DNA of 64,000 bases from Alphaproteobacteria bacterium (GTDB lineage Bacteria; Pseudomonadota; Alphaproteobacteria; Micropepsales; Micropepsaceae). The notes under the pieces are model-generated. The model was not told the origin of the DNA. It was given only the letters and a program-made list of their open reading frames with translations, and made no database searches. Each line of letters opens with the position of its first letter. Within the stretch, counting starts at the first letter, position 1. The stretch covers positions 82,757-146,756 of the forward strand of contig CANJLC010000004.1 of NCBI GenBank assembly GCA_947475445.1, read 5' to 3'. The position numbers and the translations under genes were made by a program. Below are positions 18,356 through 27,416 of this stretch, one piece after another.

Positions 18356-19950
18356 CCAAGGAACGGCTTTACCTGTTCGACACCACACTGCGCGACGGGG
18401 CGCAGACGCAAGGCGTTGATTTCTCGGTGGAAGACAAGCGCCAGATCGCGCTGGCGCTGGATGCCTTTGGCCTGGATTACATTGAAGGCGGCTGGCCCGG
18501 CGCCAATCCCACCGACACGGCCTTCTTTGCCGAACGCCCGCCCTTGAAACATGCCCGATTTACCGCCTTCGGCATGACCAAGCGTTCTGGGCGCAGCGCC
18601 GCCAACGATCCCTCGCTGGCGATGGTGCTGGATTCCAGCGCCGAGGCCGCCTGCCTTGTGGGCAAGACGTCGGATTACCAGGTCCGCACCGCCCTCGAAA
18701 TCTCGCTGGAAGAAAATATCGAAAATATCGCCCGTTCCATCGAGGCCGTGGCCGCCAAGAAGCGCGAGCCGCTGCTGGACGCCGAGCATTTCTTCGACGG
18801 TTACAAGGCCAATCCCGGCTATGCGCTGGACTGCATCAAGGCCGCGCATGAGGCGGGCGCGCGCTGGCTGGTGTTGTGCGACACCAATGGCGGCACAATG
18901 CCGGAAGATGCTTACCGCATCGTCTCAGAGGTCAAAGCCAAGCTGCCCGCCGCCGCGCTGGGCATCCATGCCCATAACGATACCGAGCAGGCCGTGGCGG
19001 TCAGTCTTGCCGCCGTGCGCGGCGGTGCGCGCCAGATCCAGGGCACCTTGAACGGGCTGGGCGAGCGCTGCGGCAACGCCAATCTCTGCGCCCTGATCCC
19101 CAATTTGCTACTGAAGGAACCCTACGCGTCCCAGTTCGAAACCGGCATCAGCGCCGCCAGCCTGGCCCAGATCACCCATCTGTCGCGCCTACTGGATGAA
19201 ATCCTCAACCGCGCGCCCAACCGCTATGCCGCCTATGTCGGGGCTTCGGCCTTCACCCACAAGGGCGGGCTGCATTCCTCCGCCGTGATGAAGGATCCCA
19301 AGACCTATGAACATGTGCCGCCGGAAAGCGTCGGCAACAAGCGTGTCATCCCGGTGTCGGACCAGTCGGGCCGTTCCAACCTTTTGTCGCGGCTGGCGGA
19401 TGCCGGCATCGACGTGGATGCCAAGGACGCGCGGGTGTCGCGCCTGCTGGAGGACGTCAAGCAGCGCGAATTCCTGGGCTATGCCTATGACGGGGCGGAA
19501 GCCTCGTTCGAACTGCTGGCCCGCCGGGCGCTGGGCCAGGTGCCGGACTATTTCGCGGTGGAATCTTTCCGCGTCACGGTGGAGCGCAAGAAAAACGCCA
19601 GGGGCGAGCTGGTCACCACGTCGGAAGGCCTGGTGGATCTGAATGTCGCGGGCAAGCTGCTGCACAATGTCGGCAGCGGCAACGGCCCCGTCAACGCGCT
19701 GGATGCGGCACTGCGCAAGGACCTCGGCAAATATTCGGACCTGCTCGCCGACCTCAAGCTGGTGGATTACAAGGTGCGCATCCTCACCAGCGGCACGGAA
19801 GCGGTCACCCGCGTCATGGTGGAAAGCGCCGACGGCAGGGGCAACCGATGGTCCACCGTGGGCGTGTCGGAAAATATCGTGGACGCGTCTTTCGAGGCGC
19901 TGACAGATTCCATCATCTACAAATTGTATCGGGACGGCGCGAAGGTCTAG
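18352..19950 (+). CDS. cimA: (R)-citramalate synthase
   Basis: A 532-residue member of the DRE-TIM metallolyase (isopropylmalate/homocitrate synthase) family. It condenses acetyl-CoA and pyruvate to citramalate, a threonine-independent entry to isoleucine. The N-terminus [18 protein letters not shown] carries the catalytic Arg-Asp. Metal ligands lie in [13 protein letters not shown], and the [12 protein letters not shown] block follows. The C-terminal 120 residues form a LeuA-type allosteric domain, as in CimA. The GAQTQG and [11 protein letters not shown] signatures favour citramalate synthase over LeuA. LeuB and LeuD, which act later in the route, are encoded at 26.8-28.5 kb. Confidence 0.9.
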   Translation: MTKERLYLFDTTLRDGAQTQGVDFSVEDKRQIALALDAFGLDYIEGGWPGANPTDTAFFAERPPLKHARFTAFGMTKRSGRSAANDPSLAMVLDSSAEAACLVGKTSDYQVRTALEISLEENIENIARSIEAVAAKKREPLLDAEHFFDGYKANPGYALDCIKAAHEAGARWLVLCDTNGGTMPEDAYRIVSEVKAKLPAAALGIHAHNDTEQAVAVSLAAVRGGARQIQGTLNGLGERCGNANLCALIPNLLLKEPYASQFETGISAASLAQITHLSRLLDEILNRAPNRYAAYVGASAFTHKGGLHSSAVMKDPKTYEHVPPESVGNKRVIPVSDQSGRSNLLSRLADAGIDVDAKDARVSRLLEDVKQREFLGYAYDGAEASFELLARRALGQVPDYFAVESFRVTVERKKNARGELVTTSEGLVDLNVAGKLLHNVGSGNGPVNALDAALRKDLGKYSDLLADLKLVDYKVRILTSGTEAVTRVMVESADGRGNRWSTVGVSENIVDASFEALTDSIIYKLYRDGAKV

Positions 19951-20519
19951 GGCTTCAGCAGGCCTTCCAGCAGCTTCAGCGCCGCGTCCGGTCCATCGGC
20001 CAAATGGTAGAGTTCCAGCACCATCGGCTTGGCGAAGCCCGCCGCGATGATGGAATGCAGCATGCTATCCAGCGCGTTGAAATAACCGTCCACATTCACC
20101 ACGATGATGGGCTTCTTGTGCACGCCCAGCTGGGCTTCGGTCGCCACTTCGAAGAATTCGTCAAAGGTGCCAAGTCCGCCCGGCAGCACCACGAACGCAT
20201 CCGACATGTCCAGCATCAGCGCCTTGCGCTCCTGGATATGGGGCGTGACGATCAGTTTTTCCTCTGCCGAAACCACGCCCTCCAGGTCTTTCAGGAAGGC
20301 CGGAATGATGCCCTGCGCCTCGGCGCCCCCCGCCAGGGCGGCGGCGGCGACGTCGCCCATCAGCCCCAGCCCGCCGCCGCCAAACACCAGCGAAAAGCCC
20401 AGACCCGCGATGTCGCTGCCCACCTGGCGGGCGGCGTCGCGAAAACGCGGATTGTTGCCAAAGGACGATCCGCAAAAAACGCAGATTGCGGGCCGTTTTG
20501 CGGGATCTGGCTTGGCCAT
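19947..20519 (-). CDS. LOG-family protein (cytokinin riboside monophosphate phosphoribohydrolase-like)
   Basis: A 190-residue Rossmann-fold nucleotide hydrolase of the LOG (TIGR00730) group, with VFCGSSFGNNPRF, the glycine-rich VFGGGGLGLMGDVA and the signature PGGLGTFDEFFEVAT. Family members cleave nucleoside 5'-monophosphates to base and ribose phosphate; bacterial roles vary. The frame is open for 20 more codons, but the Met at 20519 (MAKPDPAKRP) gives the family's normal N-terminus. It overlaps the cimA stop tail to tail and is divergent from the small membrane peptide and ABC exporter. Confidence 0.88.
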   Translation of the reverse strand: MAKPDPAKRPAICVFCGSSFGNNPRFRDAARQVGSDIAGLGFSLVFGGGGLGLMGDVAAAALAGGAEAQGIIPAFLKDLEGVVSAEEKLIVTPHIQERKALMLDMSDAFVVLPGGLGTFDEFFEVATEAQLGVHKKPIIVVNVDGYFNALDSMLHSIIAAGFAKPMVLELYHLADGPDAALKLLEGLLKP

Positions 20520-20589
20520 GAACCTTAAAGGGTTGCGCGGATTGCGGCATCTTCCTAAAGAAGTTCGGAGCATATCCAAAGGATAAAAA

Positions 20590-20682
20590 GTGCGCCGCTG
20601 GCTTGTCGTATTCCTTGTTGTTGCCCTGATCGCGCTGGCCGCCGGCTATGTCACCTTTGGCGGTGCGGATATGGGCCGCTAG
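20590..20682 (+). CDS. Putative 30-residue single-pass membrane peptide
   Basis: A short frame starting with GTG at 20590 is preceded by AAAGGA six bases upstream, a good ribosome site. It encodes a positively charged start (MRRW), then about 20 hydrophobic residues (LVVFLVVALIALAAGY) and a short polar tail ending GGADMGR. Its TAG stop lies three bases before the ATG of the Atm1-like exporter, which suggests translational coupling. The topology predicts a short cytoplasmic N-terminus with one helix. I do not recognise a family. It could be a leader peptide or a small subunit of the transporter. Confidence 0.5.
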   Translation: MRRWLVVFLVVALIALAAGYVTFGGADMGR

Positions 20683-20685
20683 CCG

Positions 20686-22542
20686 ATGGCGCATCCCGTC
20701 GAAGAAGGTGACGCGCCTTCCTTCCGGCCGCTCTGGATCCTGATGCCCTATCTGTGGCCGGCCAACCGGGGCCTGCGCCTGCGCGTCTTTGTATCGCTGC
20801 TCTGCATGATGCTGGGCATTGCGGCCACCGCCTGGTTCCCGCTGCTGATGGGACAGGTTACCGACCAGCTGTCGGTCAAGCCGGTCTCGGCATTGGCCAT
20901 CGGCGCCACCTTGGCCCTGGTTGGCGCCTATGTGGTGGCGCGCATCATGATGCAGGCCTTCGGGCAGCTGCGCGACGGTATCTTCGCCAAGGTGCTGTAC
21001 CATGCCATGCGCCAGGTGGCGGTGCAGACTTTCGGCCATATCCATACCTTGTCGCTGCGCTTTCACCTGGAACGCAAGACCGGCGGCCTGTCGCGGGTGA
21101 TCGACCGCGGCGTAAAGGGCATCGACTCTCTGCTGTCCTTCGCCCTGTTCAGCATCTTCCCCACCATCTTCCAGCTTTTGCTGTTCAGCATCATCATGGT
21201 GGTCAAGCTGGACTGGACCATTGCGCTCGTCACCCTCGTGATGGTGGTGCTCTATACCTGGTTCACTTTCGCCATCACCCGCTGGCGCGTGGCCTTCCGC
21301 CGCGACATGAACCAGAGCGACACCGACGCCAACACCAAGGCGGTGGACAGCCTGCTCAATTTCGAAACCGTCAAATATTTCGGCAACGAGAAGCACGAGA
21401 CGATCCGCTTCGACAAATCGATGGAGAAATACTCCACCGCCTCCATCCAGTCGCAGATCTCGCTATCCGTGCTGAACACCGGCCAGGCCACCATCATGGC
21501 GCTGGGCATGGGCGCGGTGATGATGCTGACGGCGCTGGGCATCAAGGATGGCCGCTTTACGGTCGGCGATTTCGTGATGGCCAACGCCATCCTGATGCAG
21601 CTGTACCAGCCGCTGAACCTGCTCGGCACGGTCTATCGCGAGATCACCCAGTCGCTGGTGGACATGGACGCCATGTTCCGCCTGCTGCGCCGGCCCCAGG
21701 AAGTGAAGGACAAGCCCGGCGCCAAGCCTCTGGCGGTGAGCGGCGGCGCCATCATCTTCGACAATGTCGTGTTCGCCTATGATCCCGAACGCATTGTGCT
21801 CAAGGGTGTCAGCTTCACCGTGCCCGCCGGCAAGACGGTGGCGGTGGTCGGTCCGTCCGGTGCGGGCAAATCCACCATCAGCCGCATCCTGTACCGCTTC
21901 TACGACATCCAGTCAGGCAGCGTGACGATTGACGGCCAGGATATCCGCGACGTGACGCAGGAAAGCTTGCGCGCCACCATCGGCATCGTGCCGCAGGACA
22001 CGGTGCTGTTCAACGACACGGTCAAGTACAACATCGCCTATGGCCGCATCGGCGCCAGCGAGGCGCAAATCAAGGATGCCGCCCGGCTGGCGCAGATCGA
22101 CAAGTTCATCACGCTCCTGCCGCAGGGCTATGACTCCATGGTGGGTGAGCGCGGCCTGAAACTGTCGGGCGGCGAAAAGCAGCGCGTCGCCATTGCCCGC
22201 ACCATCCTGAAGAACCCGCCCATCCTGATGCTGGACGAAGCCACCAGCGCGCTGGACACCGGCACCGAGCGGGAAATCCAGGGCGCGCTGCAACAGGTTT
22301 CACAGGGCCGCACCACGCTGGTGATCGCCCACCGGCTTTCCACCGTGATCGACGCCGACGAGATACTGGTGCTGGATCACGGCCAGATCATCGAGCGCGG
22401 CCGCCATGGCGAGCTTCTGGCGATGGGTGGCCATTACGCCTCGATGTGGAACAAGCAGCGCGAAGCCGCTGCCGCCCGCGAGAAGCTGAAGGAAGTCGAA
22501 GCAGACCCGGACGTCGTGCCCGGTGTCGCGCGCGCGACCTAA
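20686..22542 (+). CDS. Atm1/HMT-type ABC exporter
   Basis: A 618-residue half-transporter. An N-terminal six-helix permease (residues about 30-330) carries the QTFGHIHTLSLRFHLERKTG motif typical of the Atm1/ABCB7 group. An ATPase domain follows from about 350, with Walker A VGPSGAGKSTIS, signature LSGGEKQRVAIAR, Walker B PILMLDEATSALD and a switch His in IVIAHRLST. Bacterial Atm1 homologues export glutathione conjugates or metal-glutathione complexes. Glutathione reductase is encoded 10 kb upstream. It ends tail to tail with the cold-shock gene, with a four-base overlap. Confidence 0.92.
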   Translation: MAHPVEEGDAPSFRPLWILMPYLWPANRGLRLRVFVSLLCMMLGIAATAWFPLLMGQVTDQLSVKPVSALAIGATLALVGAYVVARIMMQAFGQLRDGIFAKVLYHAMRQVAVQTFGHIHTLSLRFHLERKTGGLSRVIDRGVKGIDSLLSFALFSIFPTIFQLLLFSIIMVVKLDWTIALVTLVMVVLYTWFTFAITRWRVAFRRDMNQSDTDANTKAVDSLLNFETVKYFGNEKHETIRFDKSMEKYSTASIQSQISLSVLNTGQATIMALGMGAVMMLTALGIKDGRFTVGDFVMANAILMQLYQPLNLLGTVYREITQSLVDMDAMFRLLRRPQEVKDKPGAKPLAVSGGAIIFDNVVFAYDPERIVLKGVSFTVPAGKTVAVVGPSGAGKSTISRILYRFYDIQSGSVTIDGQDIRDVTQESLRATIGIVPQDTVLFNDTVKYNIAYGRIGASEAQIKDAARLAQIDKFITLLPQGYDSMVGERGLKLSGGEKQRVAIARTILKNPPILMLDEATSALDTGTEREIQGALQQVSQGRTTLVIAHRLSTVIDADEILVLDHGQIIERGRHGELLAMGGHYASMWNKQREAAAAREKLKEVEADPDVVPGVARAT

Positions 22543-23129
22543 AGAAGTTCGACGCGGTCCACTTCCACGCCTTTGTTGCCCTGGCGCGTGGAAAAGCGAA
22601 TGCGCTGGTCCGGTTCCACCGCCTGCACCCCCGAACGCCGCAGGGCGCTGGCATGCAGATAGATGTCGCCGCTGCCGCTGTCGGGCATGACAAAGCCAAA
22701 GCCCTTCTGGTCGTTGAAGAACTTGACCTTGCCTTCGGTCATGGGGCCTGAGGGTGCGTTGTTGTCGCGATACCCGCCGCCATAACCGCCGCCGCCACCA
22801 AAACGGTCGCCGCCGCCGCCGAAACGTCCGCCGCCGCCATCGAAGTCGCGACGCGGCCCGCGCGGGGCAGGGGCCTCGGCGGTGGAAAGGTCGACGCTGT
22901 GGATGGCCACCACCTGCATGCCGCGCTGGGAATCCGCCAGGTCGCAGACCAGGCTGGCGCCCGGCGGCAAATCCTGGTGTCCGGCAGCGGCGAGCACCGA
23001 GGCATGACAGAAAGCGTCACCGCCATTGTCCAGGGTTACAAAGCCATAGCCCTTGGTGCCGTTATACCATTTGATCTTGCCCGACGCGTTCGACTGCGCG
23101 AGCGACTTGTCACCCTCGAAATGTCCCAT
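22539..23129 (-). CDS. Two-domain cold-shock (CSD) protein with glycine-rich linker
   Basis: A 196-residue RNA/DNA-binding protein with two cold-shock domains. The first has KIKWYNGTKGYGFVTL with the second RNP motif replaced by DAFCHAS. The second has KVKFFNDQKGFGFVMP and DIYLHAS. Between them is a linker of about 30 residues rich in Gly, Phe and Arg (repeats of the type RFGGGG and a GYGGGY stretch). Double-CSD proteins are characteristic of alphaproteobacteria. The frame extends upstream by 24 codons, but the Met at 23129 (MGHFEGDK) is the more plausible start. It is divergent from the DEAD-box helicase, so the two may form an RNA-remodelling pair. Confidence 0.88.
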   Translation of the reverse strand: MGHFEGDKSLAQSNASGKIKWYNGTKGYGFVTLDNGGDAFCHASVLAAAGHQDLPPGASLVCDLADSQRGMQVVAIHSVDLSTAEAPAPRGPRRDFDGGGGRFGGGGDRFGGGGGYGGGYRDNNAPSGPMTEGKVKFFNDQKGFGFVMPDSGSGDIYLHASALRRSGVQAVEPDQRIRFSTRQGNKGVEVDRVELL

Positions 23130-23536
23130 GAACCGACGCCACACCCATGCCGGTGTCCCCAAAGGCGCCCCACGTCCGGCTGCGAGTGGGCGCTCGGTCA
23201 ATATGATGACTACAGAAACTGGGGACTCGCAACGGGGGTTAACGGTCTGGAAAAGGTCTAAAAATGCTGCTGCAACGCAACAAACATTGTCGTTTGGCCA
23301 CAGTCGGTTAAGGCCAAAAACAGCGATTTCCCCGACAGATCAAAGCGCTGCGTGGGTTGACTTATGGGGCGAAGCGCTGGATACACCGGCCATCCGCTGC
23401 GACCGCACGAAGGCCTTTTGGCCATCATCGCCGGATTTCATTGCAAACCTCCGTTCCCTCCAGTGTGCGTGGAAGACGGCAACAAGCCGTTGCCCCGCGC
23501 CCCTTTGGGCGCGTTCTCCCGGTTTTAAGGACTATC
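23130..23536. other. 407-bp divergent control region (cold-shock gene / DEAD-box helicase)
   Basis: No gene is supported here. Frames that cross it lack ribosome sites and conserved content. It must hold the promoters of both flanking genes and probably a long leader for the helicase mRNA. A perfect hairpin lies near the helicase end (see 23496-23513), with a smaller one just before it pairing ACGGC with GCCGT. I found no convincing -35/-10 pair by eye. Confidence 0.6.
23496..23513 (+). promoter_or_regulatory. Leader hairpin upstream of DEAD-box helicase
   Basis: CGCGCCC and GGGCGCG form a perfect 7-bp stem with a CTTT tetraloop, 23 bases before the helicase GTG and just before its AAGGA ribosome site at 23527-23531. 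A weaker ACGGC/GCCGT stem precedes it. No T run follows, so a terminator is unlikely. The position suggests a structured 5' leader that could affect translation or mRNA stability. Confidence 0.45.
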
Positions 23537-24862
23537 GTGACTGACACTACCTTTACGACGCTTGGCGTTGCCGAGCCGATCCTGCGCGCTTTGGCGGCAG
23601 AGAATTACACCATCCCGACCCCGATCCAGACCAAGGCCATTCCGGCCTTGCTGTCCGGCCGCGACCTGCTGGGCATCGCCCAGACCGGCACCGGCAAGAC
23701 CGCCGCGTTCGGCATTCCGCTGCTGCAGAAGCTTTCCATCGGCCATGTGCCGCCCCGCCAACGCGAAGCCAAGAGCCTGATCCTGGCGCCCACCCGCGAA
23801 CTGGCGGTGCAGATCGAGCAAAGCCTTCGCACCTATGGCCGCTTCCTGAATCTCAAAATGGCCGTGATCCTGGGCGGCGTCAGCCAGCATTCCCAGATCA
23901 ACGCCACCAAGAACGGCGTCGACATCCTGGTGGCGACACCGGGCCGCCTGCTCGACCTGGTCAACCAGCGCCAGATCAACCTTGGCAATGTCAGCACCTT
24001 CATCGTCGACGAAGCCGACCGCATGCTCGACATGGGCTTCATCCGCGATGTGAGGAAGATCGTGGCGATGCTGCCCAGGGATCGCCAGTCCATGCTGTTC
24101 AGCGCCACCATGCCGGACGATATCGTCAAGCTGGTCGGTGACATGCTCAAGACACCCGAACGCATCGAAGTGGCGCCGCAGGGCCGCACCGCCGATCGCG
24201 TCACCCAGACGCTCTATTACGTGCCGACCATGCAGAAGCGCCAGTTGCTGATGCATTTGCTGAAGAATGAGGCCATGAACCGCGTCATCGTTTTCACGCG
24301 CACCAAGCATGGCGCCAACAAGGTGGCCGAACATTTGCTCAAGAACGGCGTCAGTTCCGACGCCATTCACGGCAACAAGTCCCAGAATGCCCGCCAGCGG
24401 GCGCTGGACATGTTCCGCAGCGGCAAGATCCGCGCCCTGGTCGCCACCGACATCGCCGCCCGCGGCATCGACATTGACGACATCAGCCATGTGGTCAATT
24501 TCGAACTGCCCAACGAGCCGGAAAGCTATGTCCACCGCATCGGTCGCACCGCGCGCGCCGGCGCCGGCGGCAGCGCCATCAGCTTCTGCGATGGTTCGGA
24601 ACGCGCCTACCTGCGTGACATCGAAAGGCTCACCCGCCTGAAGATCGACGTGGTGGCGCATGACCTGCCCGACCTGACGCCTGACCAGATCAAGGCCCAG
24701 GCCGAGACGCGTCCGCCCCATGGCCACAGGCACGGCAACGGTGGGCACGGCAAGCCGAATGGCAAGCCGGGCGGGCACAACCCGCATGCGCCCGCCAAGC
24801 GCAATGGTTCACGCCCGCACTGGAAGCGCGGCGGCGACAAGAAGCGTGATGCCGCTGCGTAA
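23537..24862 (+). CDS. DEAD-box ATP-dependent RNA helicase (RhlE-like)
   Basis: A 441-residue helicase. In order, it has the Q motif (IPTPIQTKAIP), motif I AQTGTGKTAAF, Ia PTRELAVQ, motif II DEAD (VDEADRMLDMGF), motif III SATMP, and motifs IV-VI ending HRIGRTARAG. The tail of about 60 residues is rich in His, Gly, Lys and Arg and probably binds RNA. I chose the GTG at 23537 because AAGGA sits five bases upstream and the N-terminus then matches RhlE-type proteins; the open frame upstream is unlike any helicase. It is paired divergently with the cold-shock gene, and the DUF188 gene starts on the next base after the stop. Confidence 0.93.
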   Translation: MTDTTFTTLGVAEPILRALAAENYTIPTPIQTKAIPALLSGRDLLGIAQTGTGKTAAFGIPLLQKLSIGHVPPRQREAKSLILAPTRELAVQIEQSLRTYGRFLNLKMAVILGGVSQHSQINATKNGVDILVATPGRLLDLVNQRQINLGNVSTFIVDEADRMLDMGFIRDVRKIVAMLPRDRQSMLFSATMPDDIVKLVGDMLKTPERIEVAPQGRTADRVTQTLYYVPTMQKRQLLMHLLKNEAMNRVIVFTRTKHGANKVAEHLLKNGVSSDAIHGNKSQNARQRALDMFRSGKIRALVATDIAARGIDIDDISHVVNFELPNEPESYVHRIGRTARAGAGGSAISFCDGSERAYLRDIERLTRLKIDVVAHDLPDLTPDQIKAQAETRPPHGHRHGNGGHGKPNGKPGGHNPHAPAKRNGSRPHWKRGGDKKRDAAA

Positions 24863-25315
24863 ATGCAGATTTACGTCGATGGGGATGCCTGTCCCGTAAA
24901 AGCGGAAGTCGAAAAGGTGGCGGCGCGGCATGGCCTCGCCGTCACCATCGTTTCAAACGGGGGCTTGCGTCCATCGGCCAATCCGTTGCTGCGCCATGTC
25001 ACGGTGGCCGAAGGCGCGGATGCCGCCGACGACTGGATCGTGGAACACATCGCCAAGGGCGACATCTGCATCACCGCGGATATTCCCCTGGCGTCGCGCT
25101 GTCTCGACAAGGGCGCCAAAGTGCTGGGTCCCAATGGCAAGGCTTTCACGCCGGAAGGCATCGGCATGGCGCTGGGCATGCGCGAACTCAGCCGGCACTT
25201 GCGCGAAATGACCCCCGGCGGCCAGACCCGCCATGCCGGCTTCAGCAAGCAGGACCGCTCGCGTTTCCTGGGCGAACTGGAAAATTGCATCCAGGCTTTG
25301 AAACGTTCAGGCTGA
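24863..25315 (+). CDS. YaiI/YqxD family protein (DUF188)
   Basis: A 150-residue member of UPF0178, a PIN-like fold family of unknown biochemical role. The N-terminus IYVDGDACPVKAEVEKVA is diagnostic, as is DDWIVEHIAKGDICITADIPLA, which holds acidic residues placed like those of PIN nucleases. The C-terminus ends in a GGQTRHAGFSKQDRSRF stretch. The ATG directly follows the DEAD-box helicase stop, so it is probably cotranscribed. An RNA-related role would fit but is inference. Confidence 0.9.
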   Translation: MQIYVDGDACPVKAEVEKVAARHGLAVTIVSNGGLRPSANPLLRHVTVAEGADAADDWIVEHIAKGDICITADIPLASRCLDKGAKVLGPNGKAFTPEGIGMALGMRELSRHLREMTPGGQTRHAGFSKQDRSRFLGELENCIQALKRSG

Positions 25316-25319
25316 GCCA

Positions 25320-26741
25320 ATGTTCAAACCTGACAATGTCTTTGCCGCGCTGCCCGGCGATTTTTATACCAAAATGCCGCCGGAAAAGGCCGGCACCGCG
25401 CCGCATTTGGTCCATGCCAATGCAAAAGCGGCGGCGCTGATCGGGCTTGATCCCAGGGAATTTTCCACTCCCGAATTTGCCGAAATCTTTTCCGGCCACC
25501 GTCCCTTTCCCGGCGGCGAGCCGCTGGCGATGGCCTATTCCGGGCACCAGTTTGGCGCCTGGGCCGGGCAACTCGGTGATGGCCGCGCCCTCCTTCTGGC
25601 GCAGCTGCGAAATCCGCAGGGCGAATTGTGGGACGTACAATTGAAAGGCGCCGGCAAGACGCCTTATTCGCGCTTTGGCGACGGCCGCGCGGTGATGCGC
25701 TCCTGCATCCGCGAATATCTTTGCAGCGAAGCGATGGCTGGCTTGGGCATTCCCACCACCCGCGCTCTTTGTGTCATCGCCACGGGCGAGCAGGTTCACC
25801 GCGAAACGGCGGAGCCGGGCGCTGTCATCACCCGCCTGGCGCGCTCGCATATCCGCTTTGGCCATTTCGAGCATTTCCACCACACCGGCCGCCACGAGCA
25901 AGTGCGGCTGCTGGCAGACCATGTCATCGAGACCTACATGCCGGAATTTTCCGGCGACCATGCCGCCTGGTTCGGCGAGGTGGTGAAACGCACCGCGCAT
26001 CTGATTGCGGCCTGGCAGGCGGCCGGTTTCGCCCATGGCGTGATGAACACCGACAATATGTCCATCCTGGGCCTGACGATTGATTATGGCCCCTTCGGGT
26101 TCATGGATGCCTATGAGCCGGGCCTCATCTGCAATCACTCCGATGACACGGGCCGTTATGCCTTCGACATGCAGCCGGCCATCGCGCACTGGAATTTGCG
26201 CGCCCTGGCGCTGGCGCTGTCCAGCCTGATCCCAACCCCGACCCTGATCGCGGCGCTGGACACTTATGAATCCCTTTTCCGCTCCCGCTACCGCGCCCTG
26301 ATGCGCGCCAAGCTGGGGCTTGTGCAGGATCGGGGGCTTGAAGACGACAAGCTGATCGCCGAACTGCTCAATCTGATGGTCCAGGCCCAGGGCGATTACA
26401 CGCTGATCTTCCGAGGACTGTCCGACCCCGGCGAAGCCTGGCTGGTGCTGTTCTCCTCTGTGCAGGTCGAGGCCGCGGTCTGGCTCGCCAGATATCGCGT
26501 CCGCATGGCGGGCGAGGGCGACCAGGGCAAAGCCATGAACGCCGTCAATCCGAAATATGTCCTGCGCAACTGGGTGGCCGAAGCGGCCATCCGCGCCGTG
26601 GAAGACCAGGGCGATAGCGCCCCACTGGACCGGATCCTGCGCCTGGTGCAAAGCCCTTTTGACGCACATCCGGGCGATGATGCTTTCGCCGCGCCCCCGG
26701 CAGCCGAATATGGCGGCCTTTGCGTCTCCTGTTCTTCGTAA
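25320..26741 (+). CDS. selO: Protein adenylyltransferase SelO
   Basis: A 473-residue pseudokinase-fold enzyme that transfers AMP from ATP to protein Ser, Thr or Tyr (known for E. coli YdiU). Visible blocks are [21 protein letters not shown], the [20 protein letters not shown] segment carrying key Lys/Arg residues, [13 protein letters not shown] and the metal-binding [10 protein letters not shown]. It ends in GLCVSCSS, with Cys at the third-last position where animal SelO has selenocysteine. The length is normal, so the gene is intact. It begins four bases after DUF188. In E. coli SelO links redox stress with glutathionylation. Confidence 0.94.
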   Translation: MFKPDNVFAALPGDFYTKMPPEKAGTAPHLVHANAKAAALIGLDPREFSTPEFAEIFSGHRPFPGGEPLAMAYSGHQFGAWAGQLGDGRALLLAQLRNPQGELWDVQLKGAGKTPYSRFGDGRAVMRSCIREYLCSEAMAGLGIPTTRALCVIATGEQVHRETAEPGAVITRLARSHIRFGHFEHFHHTGRHEQVRLLADHVIETYMPEFSGDHAAWFGEVVKRTAHLIAAWQAAGFAHGVMNTDNMSILGLTIDYGPFGFMDAYEPGLICNHSDDTGRYAFDMQPAIAHWNLRALALALSSLIPTPTLIAALDTYESLFRSRYRALMRAKLGLVQDRGLEDDKLIAELLNLMVQAQGDYTLIFRGLSDPGEAWLVLFSSVQVEAAVWLARYRVRMAGEGDQGKAMNAVNPKYVLRNWVAEAAIRAVEDQGDSAPLDRILRLVQSPFDAHPGDDAFAAPPAAEYGGLCVSCSS

Positions 26742-26808
26742 AAGGGCGGTTTTCCCCGCAAAAAACGGGTGGCACGGGGGCCAAGGCTCCATTATGGTCC
26801 CGCCCGCT

Positions 26809-27414
26809 ATGGAACCATTCAAAACCCTGGACGGCATCGCCGCCCCCCTGAACATGATCAATGTCGACACCGACATGATCATCCCGAAACAATTCCTCAA
26901 GACCATCCACCGCACCGGGCTGGGCAAGGCCCTGTTCGATGAGATGCGCTACAATGCCGATGGCAGCGAGATTGCGGACTTCGTCCTGAACAGGCCGGCC
27001 TATCGCAAGGCGCAGATCCTGTTGACGGGCGACAATTTCGGCTGCGGCTCGTCGCGCGAGCACGCCCCCTGGGCGCTGCTGGATTTCGGCATTCGCTGCG
27101 TCATCGCGCCAAGCTTTGCGGATATTTTCTACAACAACTGCTTCAAGAACGGCATTTTGCCCATCACCCTGCCGCAGTCCGAAGTGGACAAGCTGATGGA
27201 CGATGCCGAACGCGGCGCCAATGCCCGCATTTCGGTGGACCTGGAGAAACAGGAACTGCGCGGCCCCGATGGCGGCGTGATCAAATTCGAGGTCGACGCT
27301 TTCCGCAAGCAATGCCTGCTCAATGGCTGGGACGATATCGGCCTGACGCTGCGCAGCGAGGACAAGATCTCCACATACGAAAAAGACCACAAAGTTCAGG
27401 CGCCCTGGGTGTGA
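26809..27414 (+). CDS. leuD: 3-isopropylmalate dehydratase small subunit
   Basis: A 201-residue swivel-domain subunit that completes isopropylmalate (or citraconate/methylmalate) isomerase with LeuC. Diagnostic are [17 protein letters not shown] at the N-terminus, the [17 protein letters not shown] active-site loop, and [17 protein letters not shown]. The frame is open far upstream through the end of selO; I place the start at the second of two close Mets (26809), giving the family N-terminus MEPF. The Met at 26794 is possible. LeuC is not in this window. It precedes leuB by two bases. Confidence 0.94.
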   Translation: MEPFKTLDGIAAPLNMINVDTDMIIPKQFLKTIHRTGLGKALFDEMRYNADGSEIADFVLNRPAYRKAQILLTGDNFGCGSSREHAPWALLDFGIRCVIAPSFADIFYNNCFKNGILPITLPQSEVDKLMDDAERGANARISVDLEKQELRGPDGGVIKFEVDAFRKQCLLNGWDDIGLTLRSEDKISTYEKDHKVQAPWV

Positions 27415-27416
27415 CA

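Noticed and set aside
22754..23074. An Arg-rich plus-strand frame opposite the cold-shock gene
   Set aside because: The Arg/Gly/Pro content comes from reading the Gly-rich linker in antisense.
25320..26741. SelO as a possible truncated or selenocysteine gene
   Set aside because: The length is normal for bacterial SelO and it ends CVSCSS with an ordinary TGT Cys codon at the site of the animal selenocysteine, followed by TAA.
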